Assembly: GCA_031284225.1 (NCBI GenBank)
Contig: JAITAH010000099.1
Span: 1-60,236 of the forward strand
Source: Dysgonamonadaceae bacterium
Lineage (GTDB): Bacteria > Bacteroidota > Bacteroidia > Bacteroidales > Azobacteroidaceae
Length of the DNA: 60,236 nt
Reading direction: 5' to 3'
The notes under the pieces are model-generated. The model saw nothing but the letters and a program-made list of their open reading frames with translations, had not been told where the DNA came from and did no database searches. Position numbers and translations under genes: made by a program. Position 1 is the first letter of the stretch; every line of letters starts with the position of its first letter. Positions 20,402-28,247 of the stretch are shown piece by piece.

Positions 20402-20701
20402 ATGAAACGAAGCAAAATTTGGGAACAAGCCCCGAAGACCGGATTGGCTCGAACGAAAGCTTTCAAAGATGCCGTCGAGGCCTCATTGGCTCGAACGAAA
20501 GCTTTCAAAGATGCCGCCGAGGCCTCATTGGCTCGAACGAAAGCTTTCAAAGATGCCGCCGAGGCCTCATTGGCTCGAACGAAAGCTTTCAAAGATGTCG
20601 CCGAGACCTCATTGGCTCGAACGAAAGCATACAATTCCTGTTTTTCAATCCGGAAAAAAGAGAGTTCGTTAATCCAATATTTTCAATTTAAAAACAAATG
20701 A
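20402..20701 (+). CDS. Doubtful small protein made of 14-residue repeats
   Basis: A possible 99-codon frame starts at ATG 20402, 15 bases after the alcohol dehydrogenase stop. It has a short lysine-rich start, four near-identical copies of LARTKAFKDAAEAS and part of a fifth, then an unrelated C-terminus. The repeat DNA is open in several frames on both strands, because its unit is a multiple of three and lacks stops, so openness is weak evidence of coding. There is no signal peptide, membrane segment or known domain. I think it is more likely non-coding repeat DNA. Confidence 0.2.
   Translation: MKRSKIWEQAPKTGLARTKAFKDAVEASLARTKAFKDAAEASLARTKAFKDAAEASLARTKAFKDVAETSLARTKAYNSCFSIRKKESSLIQYFQFKNK
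20443..20628. repeat. 42-bp tandem repeat array with two palindromes per unit
   Basis: Four complete 42-bp units begin at 20443, 20485, 20527 and 20569, and a partial fifth runs to about 20628. Each unit begins ATTGGCTCGAACG and contains the perfect palindrome GAAAGCTTTC; units 1-3 also contain GAGGCCTC. Copies differ at only a few bases, which indicates recent amplification or homogenisation. The array fills the middle of a 322-bp gap between the alcohol dehydrogenase and the PdxA2-like gene. Around it I see no terminator with a T-run and no convincing promoter; 20629-20708 is AT-rich leader. Possible roles are an attenuator, an RNA-processing site or a protein-binding array. Confidence 0.9.
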
Positions 20702-20708
20702 TGAACGT

Positions 20709-21737
20709 ATGAAACCGACGATAGGCATAACGATGGGCGACCCGGCCGGCATAGGACCGGAAATTATTGTCCAATCGCTGGGAAACAGTAAAATATACGA
20801 ATCCTGCAACCCTTTGGTATTGGGCGATGCAAGCGTGATGCAGGCAGCGTTGCGGATTTGCAACAGTCCGCTGAAAATCCGTCCGGTATCGGCCATCGGC
20901 GACGCCCGTTTTGAACCGGACGGTATCGACGTTTACGATTTGAAAAACGTAGATCTGCTTTCGCTGGCATACGGAAAAGTGTCGGCTGCAGCCGGCGAAG
21001 CCGCCTTTCAATCCATCCGGAAAGCGATTGACTGCGCTTTGAACGGCGAAATCGACGCTACTGTTACAGCGCCCATCAACAAAGAAGCCCTCCATCGGGC
21101 GGGACATCTTTTTTCGGGACACACCGAAATCTACGCTCATTTTACGAATACCAAAAAATACGCCATGCTGCTGGCCGACGATGCGTTACGAATCATTCAC
21201 GTTACCACGCACGTTCCCTTGCGCGAAGCCTGCGACCGGATTACGGAAGAACGGATAGGGGATGTTATCGCCTTACTGCACGACGCCTGCGTTCAGTTCG
21301 GTATCGCAAAACCAAAAATCGGAGTGGCCGGATTGAATCCTCATGCCGGCGACGGCGGTCTATTCGGAAAGGAAGAAATCGAAATTATTGCGCCCGCCGT
21401 ACTATCGGCGCAACGGTCGGGGTATGCGGTGGAAGGCCCCGTACCGCCCGATACGCTTTTCACAAAAGCCGTTCAGGGAAAATACGACGGTTGCGTGGCG
21501 ATGTATCACGACCAAGGGCATATCCCGTTCAAACTGGCCGGTTTCAAATGGAACAACGAAACGCAATCAATGGACAGCGTGAAGGGGGTAAACATTACAT
21601 TGGGATTACCCATTATCCGTACATCGGTCGATCATGGAACGGCTTTCGAGATTGCCGGAAAAGGCATTGCCAGCGCCGACGCCATGACCATCGCCATCGG
21701 ATACGCCGTTCAAATGGCTATAAACAAAAAACAATAA
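20709..21737 (+). CDS. pdxA2: PdxA2-like 4-phospho-tetronate (D-threonate 4-phosphate) dehydrogenase
   Basis: A 342-residue member of the PdxA family. GITMGDPAGIGPE at the N-terminus, APINKEALH, GHTEIYAHF, NPHAGDGGLFG and YHDQGHIPFK carry the substrate-binding and metal-ligand histidines. Classical PdxA oxidises 4-phosphohydroxy-L-threonine in vitamin B6 synthesis. PdxA2 paralogues next to DUF1537 kinases instead oxidise and decarboxylate D-threonate 4-phosphate to DHAP. The kinase gene begins six bases downstream, which strongly favours the catabolic role. The start MKPTIGITMGD is 8 bases downstream of an earlier ATG at 20701, and length and N-terminal motif position support it. It is the first gene after the 42-bp repeat array. 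Confidence 0.85.
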   Translation: MKPTIGITMGDPAGIGPEIIVQSLGNSKIYESCNPLVLGDASVMQAALRICNSPLKIRPVSAIGDARFEPDGIDVYDLKNVDLLSLAYGKVSAAAGEAAFQSIRKAIDCALNGEIDATVTAPINKEALHRAGHLFSGHTEIYAHFTNTKKYAMLLADDALRIIHVTTHVPLREACDRITEERIGDVIALLHDACVQFGIAKPKIGVAGLNPHAGDGGLFGKEEIEIIAPAVLSAQRSGYAVEGPVPPDTLFTKAVQGKYDGCVAMYHDQGHIPFKLAGFKWNNETQSMDSVKGVNITLGLPIIRTSVDHGTAFEIAGKGIASADAMTIAIGYAVQMAINKKQ

Positions 21738-21743
21738 TCGAAA

Positions 21744-22853
21744 ATGCTAACTGTTCTTGCAGACGATATGACAGGAGCTGCCGAAATAGCCGGCGTATGC
21801 TTGCATTCCGGATTAAGCGTAAGGTTCGACTTTGATTTCAATATTCAACGGCGGCCGGCGACGGATGTGTGGATTATCGCTTCCGATACCCGCTCGCTGC
21901 CGGAACAGGAGGCGTGCCACGCCGTGCGCCAAACCGCCCAACGGCTGAAAGATCTGTCTGTGAAAACGATTTTCAAAAAGATCGATTCGGCGTTGCGCGG
22001 ACACATTGTTCCTGAAATCAACGTCTTGCAAGACTTTTTCCCGGCAGACAGAATCCTGCTTTTGCCGGCCAATCCCGAAAGCGGAAGAATCGTTCGGAAC
22101 GGCGTTTACTTCATCGACAACGTCCCGCTGAATCAAACGGCATTTGCCAACGATCCGGATTTCCCGGCGCGAACGGCTTCCGTGCGGGAAATTCTGGGAT
22201 TCGCCGAAAAGGATACGAAATACATTACGCCGGATATGGCAAGTCTTCATGACTACCAGATTCATGCCTCGCACATCCAACCGGGAACATTACCCGCCGG
22301 CGGTTCTGTTTTCTTTGAAGCCTGTTTGCCGGTTTATTTTCCGAAAAGAAAGCTTGCTTCCGCCGTTTCCGAACCGCGTCCTTTGGCAAAGAATATCCTG
22401 ATGATTTGCGGCAGCGCACACGAAAACAGTCAAAGTTTTATTCGTAACGATCGGCATTTCCCAAAAATCGAAATTCAGCGGCAGGAAGTAACGAATTATG
22501 CAGATCGGTTTGAATCGTTGATTCAACAGGCGGCTGCCCTTTTCGATCGTCATCGAAAACTGCTTATTGCAGTAGAAAGCGGCGAAGAATCCGCGACTAC
22601 ATCCACTCAGGTGAAACTTCTGTTGGCGAAAATCACACAAGCGCTACTGACGCTTTGCCCCATTCAGGAACTGATGCTGGAAGGGGGAGCCACCGCTTAC
22701 GCTTGTCTTCGGACAGCCGGTTTGTCATCGCTCGTTCCGGTAGAAGAATATGCGCGGGGCGTAGTCAGACTGAAAGTATCCGGTAAAAGCGATCGCTATC
22801 TGACCATCAAACCGGGCAGTTACGAATGGCCCGAAAAAATATTTCAATCATGA
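21744..22853 (+). CDS. DUF1537-type four-carbon acid sugar kinase (D-threonate kinase candidate)
   Basis: A 369-residue member of the four-carbon acid-sugar kinase family (DtnK/OtnK). The N-terminal domain opens with LADDMTGAAEIAG and carries FKKIDSALRGH, the acid-sugar-binding region. The C-terminal ATP-binding domain has EGGATAYACL and ends with a TIKPGSYEWPE segment in the place of the usual KxGxFG. It is somewhat shorter than the roughly 420 residues common in the family, and its last motif is divergent. Family members phosphorylate the 4-hydroxyl of D-threonate, L-threonate or D-erythronate. With the PdxA2-like enzyme it would yield DHAP. The stop overlaps the next start as ATGA. Confidence 0.8.
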   Translation: MLTVLADDMTGAAEIAGVCLHSGLSVRFDFDFNIQRRPATDVWIIASDTRSLPEQEACHAVRQTAQRLKDLSVKTIFKKIDSALRGHIVPEINVLQDFFPADRILLLPANPESGRIVRNGVYFIDNVPLNQTAFANDPDFPARTASVREILGFAEKDTKYITPDMASLHDYQIHASHIQPGTLPAGGSVFFEACLPVYFPKRKLASAVSEPRPLAKNILMICGSAHENSQSFIRNDRHFPKIEIQRQEVTNYADRFESLIQQAAALFDRHRKLLIAVESGEESATTSTQVKLLLAKITQALLTLCPIQELMLEGGATAYACLRTAGLSSLVPVEEYARGVVRLKVSGKSDRYLTIKPGSYEWPEKIFQS

Positions 22854-23509
22854 AAACACACTGTTTACTATCGAGTTTGTTGATTATCCTTTGTTTTTCG
22901 TCGTGCAAAAACAAGGCAACCGTTTTTCCATCCATCCTTGAAATTATCGGCGACGAGCGTATTTCTGCCGAAAAGTTGAAACTTATTCCGGGTTCGCCGG
23001 TAGATATTTATCAATGGGAAAATCATTGGGTGATGTATGGCTTGTTTCGGGATTTGCCTGAGGTGAAGCGAAAAATAAAAGAAACCTGTCCCGAAGCAAC
23101 GATTAAATGGTACGACCAGCCGTTTTATGTGTTTGACCGGAAAAACTGTACGAATAAAAAAACGGCCAAAGAATGGAGCCATACAATTATGACCGCCAAT
23201 CTGGTAGCTGACACTATTTTACAAGAACAATATATGGACTACCACCGCCTTCAAGCAGAATTATTCCCCGAAGTTGCCCAAGGTTTTTGCAACGCCGGCT
23301 TTCAGCAATTACTGGTTTTTCACAACGAACGGCAGCTGATGCTCGTCATCTCGATTCCCCAAGGGGAAAATCTGGACGATCTGAATCCGAAAACGACGGA
23401 AAACAATCCGCGTGTGGACGAATGGAATGTCCTGATGGCGCAATACCAAGAAGGAATCGAGGGGGCGGCGCCGGGAGAAACTTGGGTTATTTTTAAGCCT
23501 TTTCGCTGA
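22850..23509 (+). CDS. Mutarotase-like lipoprotein (RhaM-related C-terminal domain)
   Basis: A 219-residue predicted lipoprotein: hydrophobic signal followed by the lipobox FSSC with Cys19 as the lipidated residue. The chosen start overlaps the kinase stop as ATGA; an in-frame ATG 24 bases upstream would spoil the signal sequence. Residues 120-219 (EQYMDYHRLQAELFPEV, FHNERQLMLVISI, NPRVDEWNVLMAQY) resemble L-rhamnose mutarotase, a small ferredoxin-like fold of about 104 residues. The N-terminal half may be a second, degenerate copy (VDIYQWENHWVMYGLF). Mutarotases interconvert anomers of free sugars. Cell-envelope attachment would let it act on L-rhamnose or L-fucose as the hydrolases release them. 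It appears to end block A. Confidence 0.65.
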   Translation: MKTHCLLSSLLIILCFSSCKNKATVFPSILEIIGDERISAEKLKLIPGSPVDIYQWENHWVMYGLFRDLPEVKRKIKETCPEATIKWYDQPFYVFDRKNCTNKKTAKEWSHTIMTANLVADTILQEQYMDYHRLQAELFPEVAQGFCNAGFQQLLVFHNERQLMLVISIPQGENLDDLNPKTTENNPRVDEWNVLMAQYQEGIEGAAPGETWVIFKPFR

Positions 23510-23512
23510 ATT

Positions 23513-23546
23513 TTTGACCAGCGGTTAAAAAGACATACTCTATTTG
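23513..23546 (+). promoter_or_regulatory. Candidate Bacteroidetes promoter upstream of the methyltransferase gene
   Basis: TTTG at 23513-23516 and TCTATTTG at 23539-23546 match the -33 TTTG and -7 TAnnTTTG elements with one mismatch and a 22-bp spacer, within the range seen in Bacteroides. Transcription would start about 20 bases before the mtaB-like ATG at 23573. A small stem (CGCTG at 23504-23508 with CAGCG at 23519-23523) overlaps the -33 region. The 63-bp gap is one of the few breaks in the run, so block B may have its own control. Confidence 0.45.
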
Positions 23547-23572
23547 AAAGACAATTATAAAATTAATAAAAC

Positions 23573-24949
23573 ATGAAATACAAACAACTCACCATCTCCA
23601 AGCCCGAAGAGTTACTCTTCGGAATAGCTCCTAAACCCGTTCAAACACGGCGCGGCTTAGTTATCGGCGGCGGACGGGTTTATTCCGAACTGAACTTCAC
23701 GCTTCCGACGATGACCATCGACAGCAACTCGCTGACCAAAGTGTATCAACATTACCGGGAAATTGTCGATGGCGCTCTCAGCCGGGCGCTGGATTTGGAA
23801 ACGCCGGGCGTCGTCCTCGAATTTGAAACCCTGCTGGAAATGACGAAAACGCCGGATATCGGCGTCGAAATCGTTAAAATCATCAACGGAATCTGCGAAG
23901 ATTACTACCAGAAATACGGCCTGATTTCCGAAATCCGGTTAACGCCCAACGATTTGCGCGAATTTGAACGACCGGCCAAACAGCGAACTTCCGCCTTGCT
24001 CGATCCCATGATGGAACTCTTTGAACGTGGCATGGATGCCGGCGGCGATCTGCTCTCCATCGAAAGCACCGGCGGCAAGGAAATCTCGGACGATGCCCTG
24101 ATGATGTGCGACATCCAAACGGTGGTCTTCGCCCTCGCCGTGCTGGGCGTTCGCGACATGCGTTTCCTGTGGAGAAAAATCGTCGCATTAGCGGCCGGAC
24201 ATCACAAAATCGCCGCCGGCGACACCGCTTGCGGATTCGCCAACACCGCCATGGTACTGGCCGAAAAGAAATACATTCCGAAAGTATTCGCCGCCCTCGT
24301 GCGGGTCATTTCGGTGGTGCGCACCATTGTCGCCATCGAAGAAGGAGCCGTCGGCCCCGACAAGGATTGCGGATACGAAGGCCCGTTCCTGAAAGCCATT
24401 ACCGGAACGCCCATCTCGATGGAAGGCAAAACTTCTGCCTGCGCCCATCTCAGTCCGGTCGGCAACATCGCGGCCGCCTGTGCGGATTTGTGGAGCAACG
24501 AATCGGTACAAAACATCAAACTGCTGTCCGGAATGGCGCCTACGGTCTATATGGAACAGTTGGAATACGACGTTCGCCTGATGAACGAAGCCCTCAAAGC
24601 GGGAACCGTTCCGACGCATATCCTGCAAAACCTGATGACGTCTTCCGATATTTATACCGATCCGCAAGCCTTGGTATTGGCGCCGGAAAACGTTATCGCC
24701 CTGTCCGGCGAACTCATCCGGGGCGATTCCTACGTGGCCAATGCCCGAAACGGCGCCCTCAAAGCCTTGGATTTGATCGAAGAAGCCGAACAAAGCGGAC
24801 AAATGAGGTTGCCGGACAACGAATCTGCCTATCTGCCGGTCCTGCGCGAAGCGTTGAGCGCCATTCCCGACAGCGAAGAGGCTTTTATCGAGCAGATGCT
24901 CCCGGCGCTGGACGCCGGCAAATTCATTCCCAAAGAATACGGACTGTAA
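23573..24949 (+). CDS. mtaB: MtaB-type methanol:corrinoid protein Co-methyltransferase
   Basis: A 458-residue cytoplasmic zinc enzyme, close in length to the roughly 460 residues of methanogen MtaB and alignable along most of it. The zinc ligands are Glu164 (SIESTGGKE), Cys220 (AGDTACGFANT) and Cys266 (GPDKDCGYEGP); the first two have the same numbers I recall for Methanosarcina MtaB. The EEGAVGP and MEGKTSACAH blocks and the ADLWSNESV segment are family hallmarks. MtaB activates methanol and methylates Co(I) on a partner corrinoid protein, and such a protein is coded at 30797. Methanol would come from pectin methyl esters. A methyl ether such as 2-O-methyl-fucose is an alternative, but the family is known for methanol. 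It is the first gene after the candidate promoter. Confidence 0.9.
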   Translation: MKYKQLTISKPEELLFGIAPKPVQTRRGLVIGGGRVYSELNFTLPTMTIDSNSLTKVYQHYREIVDGALSRALDLETPGVVLEFETLLEMTKTPDIGVEIVKIINGICEDYYQKYGLISEIRLTPNDLREFERPAKQRTSALLDPMMELFERGMDAGGDLLSIESTGGKEISDDALMMCDIQTVVFALAVLGVRDMRFLWRKIVALAAGHHKIAAGDTACGFANTAMVLAEKKYIPKVFAALVRVISVVRTIVAIEEGAVGPDKDCGYEGPFLKAITGTPISMEGKTSACAHLSPVGNIAAACADLWSNESVQNIKLLSGMAPTVYMEQLEYDVRLMNEALKAGTVPTHILQNLMTSSDIYTDPQALVLAPENVIALSGELIRGDSYVANARNGALKALDLIEEAEQSGQMRLPDNESAYLPVLREALSAIPDSEEAFIEQMLPALDAGKFIPKEYGL

Positions 24950-24963
24950 TCTGAAAATAAATT

Positions 24964-27180
24964 ATGTCTCTACAAACAAACTACCAGTTATTCGATTTTC
25001 TCGACTTCTCACCGTCGCTGGACGGCGAAGAGCGGTTGTGGCGAGCGGGTACGCCGGCGGATATCCGGCAACAGGACGGCGATGTTTGGCTTACCATCCC
25101 CTTTCAAAAACAGAACAATTCCAACGAAATAACGCCCGACCTTTCGGCGCCCCGCAAAGAATACGCTTTACGCCTCCGCGCTTACGGCGATACGGTTTTG
25201 CGCCTGTCGCTGTGTATCGAAGGCGAACCGGCCGAAACATCCGAAATGTTGCAATTGTCGGAAAACCTGAAACCGGCGCCCTTGTCCGTCGAAAAACACA
25301 CCGGCCGGTGGCTGGTAAAAGACGCGCAAGGACGCTGCAAAGCTGTTTTCAATTTCGGCGAACCGGCCATCGACTGGTGGAGCGATTTGCAGCCGGCGCC
25401 GCAGGAAACCATCGACGCGTGTTTCTTTCCCGAGGATAACCGCCCCGTGAAATTGACGGATTACGATATGTTTTCGCCGGCGCGACACGACGCCTTTGCA
25501 CTGGCTTTCGTGGAAAAGAACGGACAACCTCACCGGACAACCTGCTCCTTCCACGCCCAACCGGACGAATGTTTCATGGGAACCGGCGAACGGTTTGCTA
25601 AAATGGATCTGTCCGGACGTACCGTGCAACTGCGTAATCAGGACGGACAGGGAGTCAACAACCGCCGGACCTACAAAAACATTCCCTTCTACCTGTCGAG
25701 CGAAGGTTATGGCTTGTTTTTGCACACTTCGTCCCTGTCCAAGTTTTCTTTCGCCGACCATTCGACCCGTTCCGTTCAGGCGCTGGTGGAAGAACCGCAA
25801 CTGGATCTGTTCCTGATTGGCGGCAGCCGTCCCGAACAAATCCTGTTCGGCTACCGGCAATTAACCGGTTTCCCCAGCCTGCCGCCCCTGTGGAGTTTCG
25901 GCGTATGGATGAGCCGCATGACCTATTTTTCCGCCGACGAAGTGAACGAAATCTGCGACCGCCTGAGGAAAGAAAAATACCCCTGCGATGTGATTCACTT
26001 AGATACCGGCTGGTTTGAAACCGACTGGCTCTGCGAATGGAAATTCAATCAAAAACGTTTCCCCAATCCTACGCAATTTATTCGGAACCTGAAAGCAAAA
26101 GGTTTCCGGATAAGCTTGTGGCAACTGCCCTACATCGCTTACGAAGCCGAACAATACCGCGAAGCCGTCGAAAACAGCTACATCAGTAAAAGCGAGCGGA
26201 ACATGCGGGGCGCCTCCAACTTCAGCGTGCAGGATTATGCGGGCACCATCGATTTTACGTATGATAAAGCAACCGAATGGTACAAACGCCTGTTGAAAAA
26301 CCTGCTGGACATGGGCGTAGCCTGCATCAAAACGGACTTCGGCGAAGACATTCATTTGGAAGCCGAATACCATGCCATGACGCCGGACAAACTGCACAAC
26401 CTCTATCCCTTGCTGTACCAAAAAGCGGCTTACGAAATCACCCGGGAAACCACCGGCGAAGGCATCATCTGGGCAAGAGCCGGCTGGGCGGGCTGTCAGC
26501 GTTATCCCCTGCATTGGGGCGGCGATTCGGCATCGTCGTGGGACGGTCTGGCCGGTTCGCTGAAAGGCGGACTGCATCTGGGACTGTCGGGTTTCGGCTT
26601 TTGGAGCCACGACGTACCCGGTTTCCACAGCCTGCCGAATTTCATGAATTCGGTCATAGACCCGGTCGTATATGTACGCTGGACACAATTCGGCGTATTT
26701 TCATCGCACATCCGTTACCACGGTTCGCACAAACGGGAACCTTGGCGCTATCCCGAAATAGCGGATATCATCCGGAAATGGTGGCAATTGCGTTACCAGC
26801 TAATTCCCTATCTTTTACAGCAGAGCGAAATCACCACACAAACCGGATATCCGGTTTTGCGGGCCTTGTGGTTGCATCATCCCAACGATAAAACCGTGCT
26901 GCACATCGACGACCAGTATTATTTCGGCGAAAACATCCTCGTCGCGCCCGTCATGAACAGCCAAGGGATACGCGATATCTATTTACCCGAAGGGAAATGG
27001 GTGCATTTCTTTTCCGGTGAAATCTGGGAAGGAAAACAATGGCTGAAAGCCATAGAAACGCCTTTGGACGAAATGCCGGTGTTTGTAAAATACGGCGCCG
27101 AAATTCCGTGGTATCCCGAAACAGTCGATTGCACCGATGAGATGGATTTCAACAAAACAATCTATAAAACATTCTCATGA
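24964..27180 (+). CDS. Cytoplasmic GH31 alpha-xylosidase-like enzyme
   Basis: A 738-residue GH31 enzyme without a signal peptide, so predicted cytoplasmic like E. coli YicI (772 residues). An N-terminal beta-sandwich leads into a TIM barrel. Asp458 in IKTDFGED is the nucleophile and Asp521 in HWGGDS the acid/base. The KTDFGE motif is the alpha-xylosidase form rather than the WxDMNE form of alpha-glucosidases. It lies directly after the mtaB-like gene and overlaps the UroD-like gene, so it belongs to block B. RG-II side chain A ends in 2-O-methyl-alpha-xylose on fucose. I recall that as the linkage B. thetaiotaomicron does not cut, so an imported methylated disaccharide is an attractive but untested substrate. 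Isoprimeverose from xyloglucan is the ordinary alternative. Confidence 0.8.
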   Translation: MSLQTNYQLFDFLDFSPSLDGEERLWRAGTPADIRQQDGDVWLTIPFQKQNNSNEITPDLSAPRKEYALRLRAYGDTVLRLSLCIEGEPAETSEMLQLSENLKPAPLSVEKHTGRWLVKDAQGRCKAVFNFGEPAIDWWSDLQPAPQETIDACFFPEDNRPVKLTDYDMFSPARHDAFALAFVEKNGQPHRTTCSFHAQPDECFMGTGERFAKMDLSGRTVQLRNQDGQGVNNRRTYKNIPFYLSSEGYGLFLHTSSLSKFSFADHSTRSVQALVEEPQLDLFLIGGSRPEQILFGYRQLTGFPSLPPLWSFGVWMSRMTYFSADEVNEICDRLRKEKYPCDVIHLDTGWFETDWLCEWKFNQKRFPNPTQFIRNLKAKGFRISLWQLPYIAYEAEQYREAVENSYISKSERNMRGASNFSVQDYAGTIDFTYDKATEWYKRLLKNLLDMGVACIKTDFGEDIHLEAEYHAMTPDKLHNLYPLLYQKAAYEITRETTGEGIIWARAGWAGCQRYPLHWGGDSASSWDGLAGSLKGGLHLGLSGFGFWSHDVPGFHSLPNFMNSVIDPVVYVRWTQFGVFSSHIRYHGSHKREPWRYPEIADIIRKWWQLRYQLIPYLLQQSEITTQTGYPVLRALWLHHPNDKTVLHIDDQYYFGENILVAPVMNSQGIRDIYLPEGKWVHFFSGEIWEGKQWLKAIETPLDEMPVFVKYGAEIPWYPETVDCTDEMDFNKTIYKTFS

Positions 27181-28241
27181 GTACTTGGAAAAACAATTTT
27201 GAAGCATCAAAAAAGCGCTATTTGGATTGGTGGAATCAAAAAGGCATTGTGCTCGCCATGTGGGAACATCTCGACAAAGACGGCGCTCCCTATGCCGACA
27301 TTCCTGCGCCCCCGCCGGCCAAAGACCTGAACCAATTCTGGTTCGATCCCGACTGGCGTTCCGATTACCTCAACTACCGGATGTCGCGCTATTCCTACAA
27401 AGCCGATATTTTGCCCGTCGCCAATACGCAATTAGGGCCGGGTTCGCTGGCAGCCGTGCTCGGCGCCGAACTCGAAGGACGGGAAGATACGATCTGGATT
27501 CGTGAAAACCCGGCGTTCGACAACCACATCCTACTCGACGAAACCAACCGGTGGTATCAGTTGCACCTCGATTTACTGAAAGCCTGCAAAGCCAAAGCCC
27601 AAGGCCATTACCGGGTCGGATGTCCCGATTTGATGGAAGGACTGGATGTCTTGGCCGGCCTGAAAGGCTCCGACCAAGTGTTGATGGATATCATGCTCGA
27701 ACCGGATAAAACCCTCGAACAATTACAAGCCATTAACGACAGCTATTTCAAGGTGTTCGATGCAATCTACGACCGTATCAATGAGGACGGCGAAATGACG
27801 TTCTGTTACTTCTCGCTGTGGGGGCCGGGAAAAACATCCAAATTGCAGTGCGATATTTCAATTATGATTTCGCCGGAAGACTTCCGGACGTTCTCTCTGC
27901 CCTTTCTGAAAGAGCAATGCAACAAAATAGACTACACGCTCTACCATCTGGATGGCGTGGACGCTATCCGTCACTTGGATGCCCTGCTCGAAATCGAAAA
28001 CCTGAACGCTATCCAGTGGACGCCGGGCTACGGACAACCGCAAGGAGGCGACCCGGTCTGGTACGACTTGTATAAAAAAATACTGGCCGGCGGAAAATCG
28101 GTAATGGCCAACTGGGTGCAACCGAATGAACTGCAACCGCTTTTGGACAATGTCGGTAATCAAGGGTTGCATATCAATATTGACTTCAAGTCGGAAAAAG
28201 AGATTGATGAAGCGCTAAACATTGTCGAACAATACAGATAA
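27177..28241 (+). CDS. UroD/MtaA superfamily protein lacking the zinc-binding Cys
   Basis: A 354-residue cytoplasmic protein of the uroporphyrinogen decarboxylase / cobamide methyltransferase superfamily, shown by the C-terminal barrel half (FCYFSLWGPG, YHLDGVDAIRHLDALLEI, IQWTPGYGQP). MtaA-type methyltransferases carry HxC and a later Cys to bind zinc and activate a thiol. Here the segment is His257-Leu-Asp259-Gly, so the expected Cys is Asp and no compensating Cys is near. It may therefore bind another metal, or act on a methylated sugar, or not be a thiol methyltransferase. Uroporphyrinogen decarboxylation is unlikely from context. Its ATGA overlap with GH31 and six-base gap to the next transporter tie it to the C1 block. 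A sister with the motif intact is at 47814. Confidence 0.7.
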   Translation: MSTWKNNFEASKKRYLDWWNQKGIVLAMWEHLDKDGAPYADIPAPPPAKDLNQFWFDPDWRSDYLNYRMSRYSYKADILPVANTQLGPGSLAAVLGAELEGREDTIWIRENPAFDNHILLDETNRWYQLHLDLLKACKAKAQGHYRVGCPDLMEGLDVLAGLKGSDQVLMDIMLEPDKTLEQLQAINDSYFKVFDAIYDRINEDGEMTFCYFSLWGPGKTSKLQCDISIMISPEDFRTFSLPFLKEQCNKIDYTLYHLDGVDAIRHLDALLEIENLNAIQWTPGYGQPQGGDPVWYDLYKKILAGGKSVMANWVQPNELQPLLDNVGNQGLHINIDFKSEKEIDEALNIVEQYR

Positions 28242-28247
28242 AAACCC

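Noticed and set aside
20443..20628. CRISPR array
   Set aside because: Units are contiguous with no unique spacers, and no cas genes are present. The same holds for the 21-bp array at 33973-34203.
20709..21737. Vitamin B6 biosynthesis gene pdxA
   Set aside because: The adjacent DUF1537-type kinase and the sugar-acid context fit the catabolic PdxA2 role; no other B6 genes are nearby.
23504..23523. Intrinsic terminator after the mutarotase gene
   Set aside because: The CGCTG/CAGCG stem is only five base pairs, has a ten-base loop and is not followed by a T-run.
27177..28241. Uroporphyrinogen decarboxylase of haem synthesis
   Set aside because: No haem genes are nearby. Neighbours are corrinoid methyl-transfer genes, which points to the methyltransferase branch of the superfamily.
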